Below are positions 19,076 to 28,192 of a stretch of 64,000 nucleotides of DNA, piece after piece. The notes under the pieces are model-generated. The model was not told the origin of the DNA and searched no databases. It saw nothing but the letters and a program-made list of their open reading frames with translations. Source of the stretch: Enterobacter sp. RIT418 (GTDB taxonomy: Bacteria; Pseudomonadota; Gammaproteobacteria; Enterobacterales; Enterobacteriaceae); contig NZ_QBJD02000007.1 in NCBI RefSeq assembly GCF_003057745.1, forward strand, positions 62,001 to 126,000. Reading direction: 5' to 3'. How positions within the stretch are numbered: position 1 is the first letter of the stretch; the number at the start of each line of letters is the position of its first letter. The position numbers were made by a program, and so were the translations under genes.

Positions 19076-19306
19076 ATGTTGAGCAGGGCGCTGGGAAGTG
19101 GTTGGGGTGTTTTACTGCCTGGGGCAATCATCGGCGGTCTGATGTTTGCCGATCTCCCCATAAACGTATGGAAGGCGCTCATCGTGTCGGGGTTGCTGAT
19201 GACGTCAGTGATGATCTGGCATAAGCAACTACGGCACTACGTTCTGTTGCCGTCATGCGTTGCGCTGGTCAGCGGTATTCTGGTGATATTGATGAGTTTG
19301 AAATAA
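19076..19306 (+). CDS. yjjZ: DUF1435 small membrane protein YjjZ
   Basis: The ATG at 19076 gives 76 residues. This start was chosen over the ATG at 19037 because that one lies inside the Fur box and the protein then begins MLSRALGSGWGVLLPG as in the family; GAGAGAG precedes it. Two or three hydrophobic segments indicate an inner membrane protein. Function is unknown. Position (after fhuF, before the tRNA-Leu cluster) and the Fur box match E. coli, so it belongs to the iron-starvation response. Confidence 0.85.
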   Translation: MLSRALGSGWGVLLPGAIIGGLMFADLPINVWKALIVSGLLMTSVMIWHKQLRHYVLLPSCVALVSGILVILMSLK

Positions 19307-19346
19307 AGGAAAAACGAGACGTACAGCAGAGGGGATGTAAGATAAT

Positions 19347-19432
19347 TGGTGCGAGGGGGGGGACTCGAACCCCCACATCCTAAGGACACTAACACCTGAA
19401 GCTAGCGCGTCTACCAATTCCGCCACCTTCGC
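19347..19432 (-). tRNA. tRNA-Leu (anticodon CAG), variant copy
   Basis: Third of three tandem copies in transcription order, 86 bases including encoded CCA. The anticodon loop reads CTTCAGG. Compared with the other two copies it has a variable arm one base shorter (loop TTA, with a G-U pair) and TTCGAGT instead of TTCAAGT in the T loop. Stems stay paired, so it should be functional. Confidence 0.93.
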
Positions 19433-19463
19433 ACAGTCATCTTACTTTTCGATATTGCCTCGT

Positions 19464-19550
19464 TGGTGCGAGGGGGGGGACTTGAACCCCCACGTCCGTA
19501 AGGACACTAACACCTGAAGCTAGCGCGTCTACCAATTCCGCCACCTTCGC
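19464..19550 (-). tRNA. tRNA-Leu (anticodon CAG)
   Basis: Middle copy of the cluster, 87 bases including CCA, with the long variable arm of leucine tRNAs and anticodon CAG. It corresponds to the E. coli leuQPV cluster at this place. Confidence 0.95.
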
Positions 19551-19578
19551 CCAGTGCGAGCAATATCAACGTGATTTA

Positions 19579-19665
19579 TGGTGCGAGGGGGGGGACTTGA
19601 ACCCCCACGTCCGTAAGGACACTAACACCTGAAGCTAGCGCGTCTACCAATTCCGCCACCTTCGC
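19579..19665 (-). tRNA. tRNA-Leu (anticodon CAG)
   Basis: First copy in transcription order, 87 bases including CCA, identical over the tRNA body to the middle copy as far as I can read. Confidence 0.95.
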
Positions 19666-19706
19666 ATACCATCGACACTGTAAAAGTATCGTAACCACGG
19701 AGGCGC

Positions 19707-19734
19707 ATTCTAGATGTTTTCAGCTTTACGTCAA
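19707..19734 (-). promoter_or_regulatory. Promoter of the tRNA-Leu cluster
   Basis: On the minus strand TTGACG (19734-19729) and TAGAAT (19712-19707) are separated by 16 bases and followed by the GC-rich discriminator GCGCCTCC. That discriminator is typical of stable-RNA promoters under stringent control. Confidence 0.8.
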
Positions 19735-19837
19735 TAGAAAAATACGCATGCTGTTTTGATTGCTGCAAAAATGGGCGAAAGAGGCGGGAGATATTGCCGG
19801 CTGGCGCTAACGCCAGTCCGGCTTACGGAAGGGGGAA

Positions 19838-20866
19838 TTACTTTTTAGCCTGACGTGTCATCACGGTGCGGTAAACCTTAAAGCGGCCCGTCTGGGCGAT
19901 GACTTCGTGGAAGCCGAAGGTTTCATCCAACACTTTCGGGTACGCCAGGAAGGCGTTCGCCACGATACGCAGCTCACCGCCGCTGTTGAGGTGACGCGTT
20001 GCGCCCCGGATCAGCGTCTGCGCGGCCTCAAGGCTGGTTTCCATTCCGTCATGGAACGGCGGGTTAGAGATAATCATGTCAAAACGGCCGGTCACGTCGG
20101 AGAAGACGTTGCTGGCAATCACTTCGCCTTCAATGCCATTCGCAGCAAGCGTGGCGCGGCTGGCTTCTACCGCCGGGGCGCTGACGTCACACAGGGTTAA
20201 ACGCACTTTTGGTGAGTGGCTGGCGAGTACCGTTGACAGCACGCCCGCGCCGCAGCCCACGTCCAGCACTTTGCCTTTAGTATGCGGTGTGAGAGTGGAC
20301 AGCAAAAGCTTGCTGCCGACATCCAGATAGTCGCGGCTGAAAACGCCCGGCAGGGTTTTGATGGTTAAATCGTCAAGCTGATACTCGCCCCAGAATTTCT
20401 CTGCGTCGAACGCAGGCTGTTTTTCGAGGCGCCCGTGATACAGGCCGCAGCGGCGGGCGCTGTCGACTTTGTTCAGCGGCGCATACTCTTCAAGCATCTG
20501 TTCTGCGCTACGCACGCCGCTGCGGTTTTCACCGACGATGAAAATATCGCAGCCAACCGGCAGCAGGGAGAGCAGGTTCATCAGCTGGAACTGGGCTTCC
20601 GGCTTGTTTTTCGGCCAGTAGTAGATCAGCGTGTCGCAATCGGCGATATCGCTTTGCTCCGCCACCAGGCTGAAGCGCGCGCGCTCGCCCATCTGGCGGC
20701 TCAGCACCTGCCAGTGGTGGTAATACTGGGTGTGGGCACGGCTTTCAGCACAGTCGAAACGCGCAGGCAGGTCATCCTGCATATCTCCGGCAAACAGAAT
20801 ACGGCTTTGTTCGAAATCATCACTGTGACGCAGCAAGACTTCACTTGCCGGGGTAAATGCAGACAT
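19838..20866 (-). CDS. rsmC: 16S rRNA m2G1207 methyltransferase RsmC
   Basis: A 342-residue SAM-dependent methyltransferase acting on G1207 of 16S rRNA in the 30S subunit. The N-terminal half is a degenerate methyltransferase-like domain; the C-terminal half carries the SAM motif [12 protein letters not shown] (about residue 200) and the catalytic NPPF in ISNPPFHDG (about residue 266). It is divergent from holD with a 100-base gap. Confidence 0.95.
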   Translation of the reverse strand: MSAFTPASEVLLRHSDDFEQSRILFAGDMQDDLPARFDCAESRAHTQYYHHWQVLSRQMGERARFSLVAEQSDIADCDTLIYYWPKNKPEAQFQLMNLLSLLPVGCDIFIVGENRSGVRSAEQMLEEYAPLNKVDSARRCGLYHGRLEKQPAFDAEKFWGEYQLDDLTIKTLPGVFSRDYLDVGSKLLLSTLTPHTKGKVLDVGCGAGVLSTVLASHSPKVRLTLCDVSAPAVEASRATLAANGIEGEVIASNVFSDVTGRFDMIISNPPFHDGMETSLEAAQTLIRGATRHLNSGGELRIVANAFLAYPKVLDETFGFHEVIAQTGRFKVYRTVMTRQAKK

Positions 20867-20968
20867 GAATTGTTCCTCAATAAACTCAGGCGGGGATTAT
20901 AGTAGGTAGATGGCGCAGTTTCGACACATTTGCTATATTTGCGCGCCTGAGAGACAGGAGATTTCGCT

Positions 20969-21382
20969 ATGACATCCCGACGAGACTGGCAGTTGCAGCA
21001 GCTGGGCATTACCCAGTGGGCCTTGCGTCGCCCGACGGCGCTGCAGGGTGAAATCGCGATCGCGATACCTGCACACGTGCGTCTGGTGATGGTGGCGGAT
21101 GAACCGCCCGCCCTGAGCGAAACCGTTATTGGTGATGTGCTTCGTAGCCTAAAGCTCACGCCGGATCAGGTTTTGCAGCTCACGCCCGACCGCGTGGCGA
21201 TGCTGCCGCCTGAAAGCCGCTGTAACAGCTGGCGCATGGGCGACGTGGGCGATATTTCTTTGGAAGGGAGCCAGATCTGCTCGCCAGCGCTGGAAGAACT
21301 TAAGGCCAACCCAAAAGCGCGCAGCGCGCTGTGGCAACAAATTTGCGATGACGAACATGATTTCTTCCCTCACGACGCCTGA
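20969..21382 (+). CDS. holD: DNA polymerase III psi subunit HolD
   Basis: A 137-residue protein, the E. coli length, starting MTSRRDWQLQQLGITQW. Psi links the clamp loader to chi and single-stranded-DNA-binding protein in the replisome. It overlaps rimI by 35 bases and heads the holD-rimI-yjjG operon. GGAG lies 8 bases before the ATG. Confidence 0.94.
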   Translation: MTSRRDWQLQQLGITQWALRRPTALQGEIAIAIPAHVRLVMVADEPPALSETVIGDVLRSLKLTPDQVLQLTPDRVAMLPPESRCNSWRMGDVGDISLEGSQICSPALEELKANPKARSALWQQICDDEHDFFPHDA

Positions 21383-21794
21383 TCTCGCGCAAGCGTTCGC
21401 GATTGAAACCCGCGCCCACGCGTTTCCCTGGAGCGAGAAGACCTTTGCCAGCAATCAGGGCGAGCGTTATCTGAACTACCGTCTGGACGTTGACGGCACG
21501 ATGGCGGCATTCGCCATCACGCAGGTCGTTCTGGACGAAGCGACGCTGTTTAACATTGCGGTTGATCCCGCGTTTCAGCGTCGGGGGCTCGGAAGAGCGC
21601 TGCTGGAGCACCTCATTCGCGAGCTTGAAACCCGTGACGTTTTCACCCTGTGGCTGGAAGTGCGCGCCTCGAACGTCGCCGCCATCGCGCTCTACGAAAG
21701 CTTAGGCTTTAACGAGGCGACAATCCGCCGTAACTACTACCCCACCGCAGAGGGACGTGAAGACGCCATTATTATGGCTCTGCCGATTGGATAA
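21348..21794 (+). CDS. rimI: Ribosomal protein S18 alanine N-acetyltransferase RimI
   Basis: A 148-residue GNAT acetyltransferase. The acetyl-CoA motif [10 protein letters not shown] is near residues 77-86 and the C-terminal [14 protein letters not shown] block is family-typical. It acetylates the N-terminal alanine of S18. The start lies inside holD; the ATG at 21357 is an alternative. Confidence 0.94.
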   Translation: MTNMISSLTTPDLAQAFAIETRAHAFPWSEKTFASNQGERYLNYRLDVDGTMAAFAITQVVLDEATLFNIAVDPAFQRRGLGRALLEHLIRELETRDVFTLWLEVRASNVAAIALYESLGFNEATIRRNYYPTAEGREDAIIMALPIG

Positions 21795-21813
21795 CAAAAA
21801 TAAGGTTGTAACG

Positions 21814-22491
21814 ATGAAATGGGACTGGATTTTCTTTGATGCCGACGAAACGCTGTTTACGTTTGACTCGTTCGGCGGCCTACAGCGGATGTTTCTCGAT
21901 TATAGCGTGACCTTCACCGCGGAAGATTTTCAGGACTATCAGGCGGTGAACAAGCCGCTGTGGGTGGACTACCAGAACGGTGCCATCAGCGCGTTACAGC
22001 TACAGCATCAGCGTTTTGACGTGTGGGCCGAGCGGCTCAACGTCAGCCCGGGTTTGCTGAACGAGGCGTTTCTGAACGCGATGGCGGATATTTGCGCGCC
22101 GCTGCCGGGGGCCGTTTCCCTGCTGAACGCGCTGAGAGGGAAGGTGAAGCTTGGGATCATTACCAACGGCTTTACCGCCCTGCAGCAGATCCGCCTTGAG
22201 CGTACCGGCCTGCGCGATTATTTCGACGCGCTGGTGATCTCGGAAGAGGTCGGCGTGCCAAAGCCGGACCCGCGAATTTTTGACCATGCGCTTGAGCTGG
22301 CGGGGAACCCCGACCGCGCGCGCGTGCTGATGGTCGGCGATACCGCCGAATCCGATATTCTTGGCGGCATGAACTCAGGTCTGTCGACCGTCTGGCTTAA
22401 CGCGCACGGTCGCGCTCAGCCGGAAGGCATCCAGCCGACCTGGACCGTCACGTCATTGAACGAACTGGAGCAGCTCCTGTGTAAACAATGA
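21814..22491 (+). CDS. yjjG: Pyrimidine 5'-nucleotidase YjjG (HAD family)
   Basis: The ATG at 21814 gives 225 residues, the E. coli length; the frame opens earlier inside rimI. HAD motif I is FFDADETL near residue 6, motif III/IV is VPKPDPRIF and GDTAESDI. It dephosphorylates pyrimidine nucleoside monophosphates including damaged or halogenated ones. It starts 19 bases after rimI. Confidence 0.94.
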   Translation: MKWDWIFFDADETLFTFDSFGGLQRMFLDYSVTFTAEDFQDYQAVNKPLWVDYQNGAISALQLQHQRFDVWAERLNVSPGLLNEAFLNAMADICAPLPGAVSLLNALRGKVKLGIITNGFTALQQIRLERTGLRDYFDALVISEEVGVPKPDPRIFDHALELAGNPDRARVLMVGDTAESDILGGMNSGLSTVWLNAHGRAQPEGIQPTWTVTSLNELEQLLCKQ

Positions 22492-22582
22492 TTGCCTGCC
22501 CCCCGTTGATGGGTAAAATAGCCGCAATTTTGTATTCCATGATGCGTGGCGTGCTGCCGCGCTTATAAAAGAAGATTTAATT

Positions 22583-24172
22583 ATGACGTTGTCTCCTTAT
22601 CTGCAAGAGGTGGCCAAGCGCCGCACTTTTGCCATTATCTCGCACCCGGATGCCGGTAAAACGACCATCACCGAGAAGGTGCTGCTGTTCGGACAGGCCA
22701 TCCAGACCGCCGGTACCGTTAAGGGCCGCGGCTCCAGCCAGCATGCCAAATCCGACTGGATGGAGATGGAAAAGCAGCGTGGTATTTCGATTACCACGTC
22801 CGTGATGCAGTTCCCGTATCACGACTGCCTGGTAAACCTGCTGGACACCCCGGGGCACGAAGACTTCTCCGAAGATACCTATCGTACTCTGACGGCGGTG
22901 GACTGCTGCCTGATGGTGATCGACGCCGCGAAAGGGGTAGAAGATCGTACCCGCAAGCTGATGGAAGTGACCCGCCTGCGCGATACGCCGATCCTCACCT
23001 TTATGAACAAACTTGACCGCGACATCCGCGATCCGATGGAGCTGATGGATGAGGTCGAAAACGAGCTGAAAATCGCCTGTGCGCCAATCACCTGGCCGAT
23101 CGGCTGCGGCAAGCTGTTCAAGGGCGTTTATCATCTCTATAAAGACGAGACCTATCTGTATCAGACCGGTAAAGGCCACACCATTCAGGAAGTGCGCATC
23201 GTTAAAGGTCTGGACAACCCGGAGCTGGACGCGGCGGTTGGCGAAGATCTGGCGGCGCAGCTGCGCGATGAGCTGGAGCTGGTGAAAGGTGCGTCTCACG
23301 AGTTCGATAAAGAGCTGTTCCTGGCGGGTGAAATCACCCCGGTATTCTTCGGTACCGCGCTGGGTAACTTTGGCGTTGACCATATGCTTGACGGCCTGGT
23401 GGAGTGGGCACCGAAGCCTATGCCGCGTAAAACCGACACTCGCGAGGTGGAAGCGCAGGAAGAGAAGTTCACCGGCTTCGTATTTAAGATTCAGGCCAAC
23501 ATGGACCCGAAACACCGCGACCGCGTGGCCTTTATGCGCGTGGTCTCCGGCAAATACGAAAAAGGCATGAAGCTGCGCCAGGTGCGTATCGGTAAAGACG
23601 TGGTGATCTCCGACGCGCTGACCTTTATGGCCGGCGACCGCTCGCACGTTGAAGAAGCCTATCCGGGCGACATCATCGGCCTGCACAACCACGGCACTAT
23701 CCAGATTGGCGATACCTTTACCCAGGGCGAAATGATGAAGTTCACCGGCATTCCGAACTTCGCCCCTGAGCTGTTCCGCCGCATTCGCCTGCGCGATCCG
23801 CTGAAGCAGAAACAGCTGCTGAAAGGCCTGGTTCAGCTTTCGGAAGAGGGCGCGGTACAGGTGTTCCGTCCGATTGCCAACAACGACCTGATCGTTGGCG
23901 CGGTCGGCGTCCTGCAGTTTGACGTGGTGGTTGCGCGCCTTAAGAGCGAATATAACGTTGAGGCGATTTACGAATCGGTCAACGTGGCGACGGCGCGCTG
24001 GGTTGAGTGCGCTGACGTGAAGAAATTCGAAGAGTTTAAGCGCAAGAACGAGGTTCAGCTGGCGCTGGACGGCGGCGATAACCTGACGTATATCGCCCCA
24101 ACCATGGTTAACCTGAACCTGACGCAGGAACGTTATCCTGACGTGCAGTTCCGTAAAACTCGCGAGCACTAA
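22583..24172 (+). CDS. prfC: Peptide chain release factor 3
   Basis: A 529-residue translational GTPase, identical in length to E. coli RF3. G1 is HPDAGKTT near residue 20, G3 is [14 protein letters not shown] near residue 90 and G4 is NKLD near 143. It removes RF1/RF2 from the ribosome after peptide release. It has its own upstream gap of 91 bases and a strong terminator downstream. Confidence 0.97.
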   Translation: MTLSPYLQEVAKRRTFAIISHPDAGKTTITEKVLLFGQAIQTAGTVKGRGSSQHAKSDWMEMEKQRGISITTSVMQFPYHDCLVNLLDTPGHEDFSEDTYRTLTAVDCCLMVIDAAKGVEDRTRKLMEVTRLRDTPILTFMNKLDRDIRDPMELMDEVENELKIACAPITWPIGCGKLFKGVYHLYKDETYLYQTGKGHTIQEVRIVKGLDNPELDAAVGEDLAAQLRDELELVKGASHEFDKELFLAGEITPVFFGTALGNFGVDHMLDGLVEWAPKPMPRKTDTREVEAQEEKFTGFVFKIQANMDPKHRDRVAFMRVVSGKYEKGMKLRQVRIGKDVVISDALTFMAGDRSHVEEAYPGDIIGLHNHGTIQIGDTFTQGEMMKFTGIPNFAPELFRRIRLRDPLKQKQLLKGLVQLSEEGAVQVFRPIANNDLIVGAVGVLQFDVVVARLKSEYNVEAIYESVNVATARWVECADVKKFEEFKRKNEVQLALDGGDNLTYIAPTMVNLNLTQERYPDVQFRKTREH

Positions 24173-24180
24173 TCCCCTTC

Positions 24181-24212
24181 AGAGCACGGCAGCCGCCGTG
24201 CTCTTCTTTAAT
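24181..24212 (+). terminator. Terminator of prfC
   Basis: AGAGCACGGC and GCCGTGCTCT form a 10-bp stem with a 4-base loop followed by TCTTT, 8 bases after the prfC stop. Confidence 0.85.
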
Positions 24213-24475
24213 TCCTGTCTTATTAATCCCTTGCGGAATGTTCTTAATTCATCGCTTTTTATTATTGATTGCGCGTTTTTTCCGCAATTCTGAAAGCGGC
24301 TTCGGAAATGTGATCTATATTTAACTCAGTGTTTAACACCGGGCGTGGATGAATTAACTGTTCAATGCATGACTTTGGGTTCGCCATTTTGCCCACGTGT
24401 TTATTCGCAAAATATAAATCTAGTGATAAAGGAAGTTTGACGCCCGAATAACGGGCAAAACACAGGAATACATCG
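24213..24475 (+). promoter_or_regulatory. osmY upstream region
   Basis: An AT-rich 263-base stretch before osmY. In E. coli the osmY promoter depends on RpoS and is modulated by Lrp, CRP and IHF. I see AT tracts consistent with this but cannot assign individual sites. Confidence 0.4.
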
Positions 24476-25093
24476 ATGAATATGACAAGACTGAAGATTT
24501 CTAAAACTCTGCTGGCCGTAACGTTAGGTAGCGCCCTGGTAAGCGGTTCCGTTTTCGCGGAAACCACCACTATGGACAAAGCGCAGTCCTCAGCGAATAG
24601 CGCAGGGGAAAAAATCGATAGCTCTATGAATAAAGTCGGTAATTTCATGGACGACAGCTCCATCACAGCAAAAGTGAAAGCAGCCCTGGTGGACGATGAA
24701 GCCATCAAGAGCACCGACATTTCAGTAAAAACTGAGAAAAAAGTTGTCACCCTGAGCGGCTTTGTTGAAAGCCAGGCCCAGGCTGAACAGGCCGTGAAAG
24801 TGGCCAAAGGCGTTGAAGGCGTCGCCTCTGTGAGCGATAAGCTGCACGTTCGGGACGCGAAAGACTCCTCCGTGAAAGGTTATGCCGGGGATGCGGCTAC
24901 CACCAGCGAAATCAAAGCTAAACTATTAGCAGATGACGTCGTGCCGTCTCGCAAGGTGAAAGTTGAAACGACCGATGGTGTGGTTCAGCTTTCCGGTACG
25001 GTGGATTCGCAGGCACAGATTGAACGTGCTGAAACCATCGCCAAAGCCGTTGATGGCGTGAAAAGCGTCAAAAACGATCTGAAAGCGAAGTAA
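24476..25093 (+). CDS. osmY: Periplasmic osmotic and stationary-phase protein OsmY
   Basis: A 205-residue protein (201 in E. coli) with a signal peptide (about 1-28, ending VFA) and two BON domains: one around residues 58-125 ([14 protein letters not shown]) and one around 138-203 ([12 protein letters not shown]). OsmY is a periplasmic chaperone-like protein induced by hyperosmolarity and stationary phase. The linker between signal peptide and first BON domain is the variable part. Confidence 0.94.
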   Translation: MNMTRLKISKTLLAVTLGSALVSGSVFAETTTMDKAQSSANSAGEKIDSSMNKVGNFMDDSSITAKVKAALVDDEAIKSTDISVKTEKKVVTLSGFVESQAQAEQAVKVAKGVEGVASVSDKLHVRDAKDSSVKGYAGDAATTSEIKAKLLADDVVPSRKVKVETTDGVVQLSGTVDSQAQIERAETIAKAVDGVKSVKNDLKAK

Positions 25094-25221
25094 TCGACAT
25101 AATTCGCCCTAACGGCTGAGGCCTGCGGGCGAAATAACAACGACACTTGAATACTGCGCCGGTGAGGTGCCTGAGCACTCACGTTTAGCGGCCGACATTA
25201 ACTATGGTAAAGGAGAGGCTT

Positions 25222-25383
25222 ATGTTTCGTTGGGGCATTATATTTCTGGTTATCGCGTTAATTGCCGCCGCATTGGGCTTTGGTGGACTGGCAGGTACAG
25301 CTGCATGGGCAGCTAAAATTGTCTTCGTTGTCGGTATTATCCTGTTCCTGGTCAGCCTGTTTACGGGTCGACGCCGTCCGTAG
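25222..25383 (+). CDS. ytjA: DUF1328 small membrane protein YtjA
   Basis: A 53-residue protein beginning [13 protein letters not shown] and ending TGRRRP, with two hydrophobic segments, as in the 53-residue E. coli YtjA. AGGAGAGG lies just before the ATG. Function is unknown; it is commonly found next to osmY and is probably a stress-induced inner membrane protein. Confidence 0.88.
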   Translation: MFRWGIIFLVIALIAAALGFGGLAGTAAWAAKIVFVVGIILFLVSLFTGRRRP

Positions 25384-25505
25384 CGATACGCTCATTGAAA
25401 ACAATACTTCAAAGCCAGTCCATGCGACTGGCTTTTCTTGTTTGAGTAATCGTACCTGAGTGCGGTACTGTGTCTTCACAGAACAATAAAAACAGGAAAG
25501 CAGAG

Positions 25506-26558
25506 GTGGGGCAGCGAATACCCGTTACGCTCGGAAATATTGCGCCGCTCGCGCTAAAACCGTTTCACGCAGGCCAGCTTGCGCTGGTATGTGAAGGCGG
25601 CGGACAGCGCGGCATTTTCACGGCCGGCGTGCTGGACGAATTTATGCGCGCGCAATTTAACCCGTTCGATCTCTATTTTGGCACCTCTGCCGGGGCGCAA
25701 AACCTGTCTGCCTACGTCTGCAACCAGCCCGGCTACGCCCGAAAAGTCATCATGCGCTACACCACGGCGAAAGAGTTTTTCAATCCAGTGCGCTTCGTGC
25801 GCGGCGGAAATCTTATCGATTTAGACTGGCTGCTGGATTCCACCTCCAGCCAAATGCCGCTGGCGATGGACACGGCGGCGCGGCTTTTCGATACCGGTAA
25901 AGCGTTCTGGATGTGCGCCAGCAAAGGCGATGATTACTCCCCCAGCTATTTTTCACCGCAGAAAGAGAACTGGCTCGATATTATCCGCGCTTCAAGCGCT
26001 ATTCCCGGCTTTTACCGTACGGGCGCGCTGCTGGAGGGGATCAGCTATCTGGACGGCGGCATTAGCGACGCGGTGCCCGTGCAGGAAGCGGCGCGCCGTG
26101 GCGCAAAAACCATTGTGGTGATCCGCACGGTGCCTTCGCAAATGTATTACACCCCGCAGTGGTTTAAGCGCATGGAGCGCTGGCTGGGCGACAGCAGCCT
26201 GCAGCCGCTGGTGGACATCGCCCATCGGCACGAGTCCAGCTACGGCGAGATGCAGCGTTTCATTGAAAAACCGCCGGGCAAGCTGCGTATCTTTGAAATT
26301 TATCCGCCAAGGCCGCTGGTCAGCATGGCGCTCGGCAGCCGTTTACCCGCGCTGCGCCAGGACTATAAAACCGGTCGGCTGTGCGGACGCTATTTCCTCG
26401 CGACGGTGGGCAAAATGCTGGCAGCACAGCCGCCGATTCGCCGGCATAAAACGATCATTACGCCGCCCGCCGTCGTGGCCAACGACGTGCTCGACGTGCC
26501 GCTGGTGGATGTGGCACAGGCAAACGACACCGCGTTCGATAACGAGGATCTGGCGTAA
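25506..26558 (+). CDS. yjjU: Patatin-like phospholipase YjjU
   Basis: From the GTG at 25506 the protein is 350 residues (357 in E. coli) and begins GQRIPVTLGNIAPL as E. coli does; AGGAAAG precedes it. Another GTG at 25470 would add 12 residues. Patatin elements are the glycine-rich oxyanion loop CEGGGQRG (about 31-38), the nucleophile elbow GTSAGAQN (about 64-71) and the aspartate in DGGISD (about 190). It is a predicted esterase. The stop overlaps the yjjV start (TAATG). Confidence 0.9.
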   Translation: MGQRIPVTLGNIAPLALKPFHAGQLALVCEGGGQRGIFTAGVLDEFMRAQFNPFDLYFGTSAGAQNLSAYVCNQPGYARKVIMRYTTAKEFFNPVRFVRGGNLIDLDWLLDSTSSQMPLAMDTAARLFDTGKAFWMCASKGDDYSPSYFSPQKENWLDIIRASSAIPGFYRTGALLEGISYLDGGISDAVPVQEAARRGAKTIVVIRTVPSQMYYTPQWFKRMERWLGDSSLQPLVDIAHRHESSYGEMQRFIEKPPGKLRIFEIYPPRPLVSMALGSRLPALRQDYKTGRLCGRYFLATVGKMLAAQPPIRRHKTIITPPAVVANDVLDVPLVDVAQANDTAFDNEDLA

Positions 26559-27343
26559 TGCACCGCTTTGTCGACACCCACTGCCATTTTGACTTTCCGC
26601 CGTTTACGGGAGATGAGCCGCACAGCATCGTCCGCGCGGCGCAGGCGGGCGTGCGGGCCATCATTGTACCGTCTGTTCAGGCCGACAGGTTCGAGCGCGT
26701 GCTCGATCTCGCCCGGCATCACGATGCGGTATTCGCGGCGCTGGGGCTGCATCCGATCGTTATTGAGCAGCATCGCGATGAGGATATCGACAGGCTGGAT
26801 GACGCGCTGAAAGCGCCGAACGGCAAGCTCGTTGCCATCGGCGAGATCGGCCTCGATCTCTACCGGGACGATCCGCAGTTTGAGCGTCAGCAGGCGATCC
26901 TGGATGCGCAGCTTCGGCTGGCAAAGCGTCACGATCTGCCGGTGATCCTCCATTCCCGCCGTACGCATGACAAGCTGGCGATGCACCTTAAACGCCAGAA
27001 CCTGCCGCGCACCGGCGTCGTGCACGGCTTTTCAGGCAGCCTGCAGCAGGCGCAGCGGTTTATTGAACTCGGCTACAGGATTGGCGTGGGCGGGACGATC
27101 ACCTATCCCCGCGCCAGCAAAACCCGCGACGTCATCGCGCAGCTCCCTCTCTCGGCGCTGTTGCTGGAAACCGATGCGCCGGATATGCCGTTAAGCGGCT
27201 TTCAGGGCCAGCCTAACCGCCCGGAGCAGGCGGCGCGCGTGTTTGCTGAACTGTGCGAACTGCGAAAGGAGCCGGAGGATGTGATTGCCGATGCGCTGCT
27301 CGAAAACACCCGCGCAACGTTCGGCATCACGCTAGAGGTATAG
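26558..27343 (+). CDS. yjjV: TatD-family metal-dependent hydrolase YjjV
   Basis: A 261-residue TIM-barrel hydrolase (259 in E. coli). The metal ligands are visible as DTHCHFD at residues 7-13, GEIGLDLY near 95, LHSR near 133 and the terminal LETDAPDMP near 206. Family members are DNases or deoxyribonuclease-like hydrolases; the substrate of YjjV is not settled. It is one-base coupled to yjjU and convergent with yjjW, with a 12-base overlap of the ends. Confidence 0.92.
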   Translation: MHRFVDTHCHFDFPPFTGDEPHSIVRAAQAGVRAIIVPSVQADRFERVLDLARHHDAVFAALGLHPIVIEQHRDEDIDRLDDALKAPNGKLVAIGEIGLDLYRDDPQFERQQAILDAQLRLAKRHDLPVILHSRRTHDKLAMHLKRQNLPRTGVVHGFSGSLQQAQRFIELGYRIGVGGTITYPRASKTRDVIAQLPLSALLLETDAPDMPLSGFQGQPNRPEQAARVFAELCELRKEPEDVIADALLENTRATFGITLEV

Positions 27344-28192
27344 CGCCGGACGAAGCACCGTAATCTGCTGTTTTTCAAGCGCCCGCGCCAGCGGCTCCAC
27401 GTCATCCGGCGTGGCGCTGCGCCATGACGCCGCCTCGCCGTAAACCCCGTGCGCGTGAAAGGCGTTAATGCGCACCGGAATGCTCCCAAGCGCGCGGATA
27501 AACGCCGCCAGGGCGGGAAAATGGTCCATATAATCACACCGCTCAGGAATCACCAGCAGCCTCAGCTCGGTAAGGCGCTGACGTTCGGCCAGCCAGCGTA
27601 TGCTCTGCTTAATCTGAGGATTGTCGCGCCCCGTCAGGAAGCGGTGATGCTCATTGCCCCACGCCTTGAGATCCAGCATCGCCCCGTCAAGCACCGGAAG
27701 GAGTTTCTGCCAGCCGGTTTCGCTCAGCAGGCCATTGCTGTCCACCAGGCAGGTTAAGTGGCGCAGTGCAGGGTCGGCTTTGATCGCTGAAAACAGGGCG
27801 ATCAAAAACGGCAGCTGGGTTGTCGCTTCGCCGCCGCTCGCGGTGATCCCTTCAATAAAGGGCGAGGCCTTGCGGACCTGCGCGAGGATCTCCTCGACGC
27901 TGTAGCGCTGCGCCATGGGCGTCGCCTGCTGCTGGCACAGGTGCAGGCAAGTATCGCACTGGTGGCAGAGGCTCTCCTGCCACCAGACGCGGCCGGCCTG
28001 CACGTTTAGCGCATCGTGCGGGCAGTGGGGAACGCAGTCGCCGCAGTCGTTGCAGCGGCCGATCGTCCACGGGTTGTGGCAGGTTTTACAGCGCAGGTTG
28101 CACCCCTGCAGGAACAGCGCCAGGCGGCTGCCCGGCCCGTCCACGCAGGAAAACGGGATAACCTGACTAACTAAAGCGCATCTGCTGTTCAT
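27332..28192 (-). CDS. yjjW: Glycyl-radical enzyme activating protein YjjW (radical SAM)
   Basis: A 286-residue activase. The radical SAM cluster motif is [17 protein letters not shown] with CxxxCxxC-type spacing (about residues 30-46), followed by two ferredoxin-like cysteine clusters [11 protein letters not shown] and [10 protein letters not shown] (about 50-90). Such proteins place the glycyl radical on their partner enzyme. It overlaps the end of yjjI by 26 bases, so it activates YjjI. Confidence 0.93.
   Translation of the reverse strand: MNSRCALVSQVIPFSCVDGPGSRLALFLQGCNLRCKTCHNPWTIGRCNDCGDCVPHCPHDALNVQAGRVWWQESLCHQCDTCLHLCQQQATPMAQRYSVEEILAQVRKASPFIEGITASGGEATTQLPFLIALFSAIKADPALRHLTCLVDSNGLLSETGWQKLLPVLDGAMLDLKAWGNEHHRFLTGRDNPQIKQSIRWLAERQRLTELRLLVIPERCDYMDHFPALAAFIRALGSIPVRINAFHAHGVYGEAASWRSATPDDVEPLARALEKQQITVLRPALYL

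Noticed and set aside
19347-19665. Three near-identical spaced repeats resembling a short CRISPR array
   Set aside because: They fold as leucine tRNAs with encoded CCA and a stable-RNA promoter.
22577-24169. A 530-residue open frame on the minus strand opposite prfC
   Set aside because: It mirrors prfC codon by codon, a usual effect of GC-rich codon bias; prfC itself is unmistakable.
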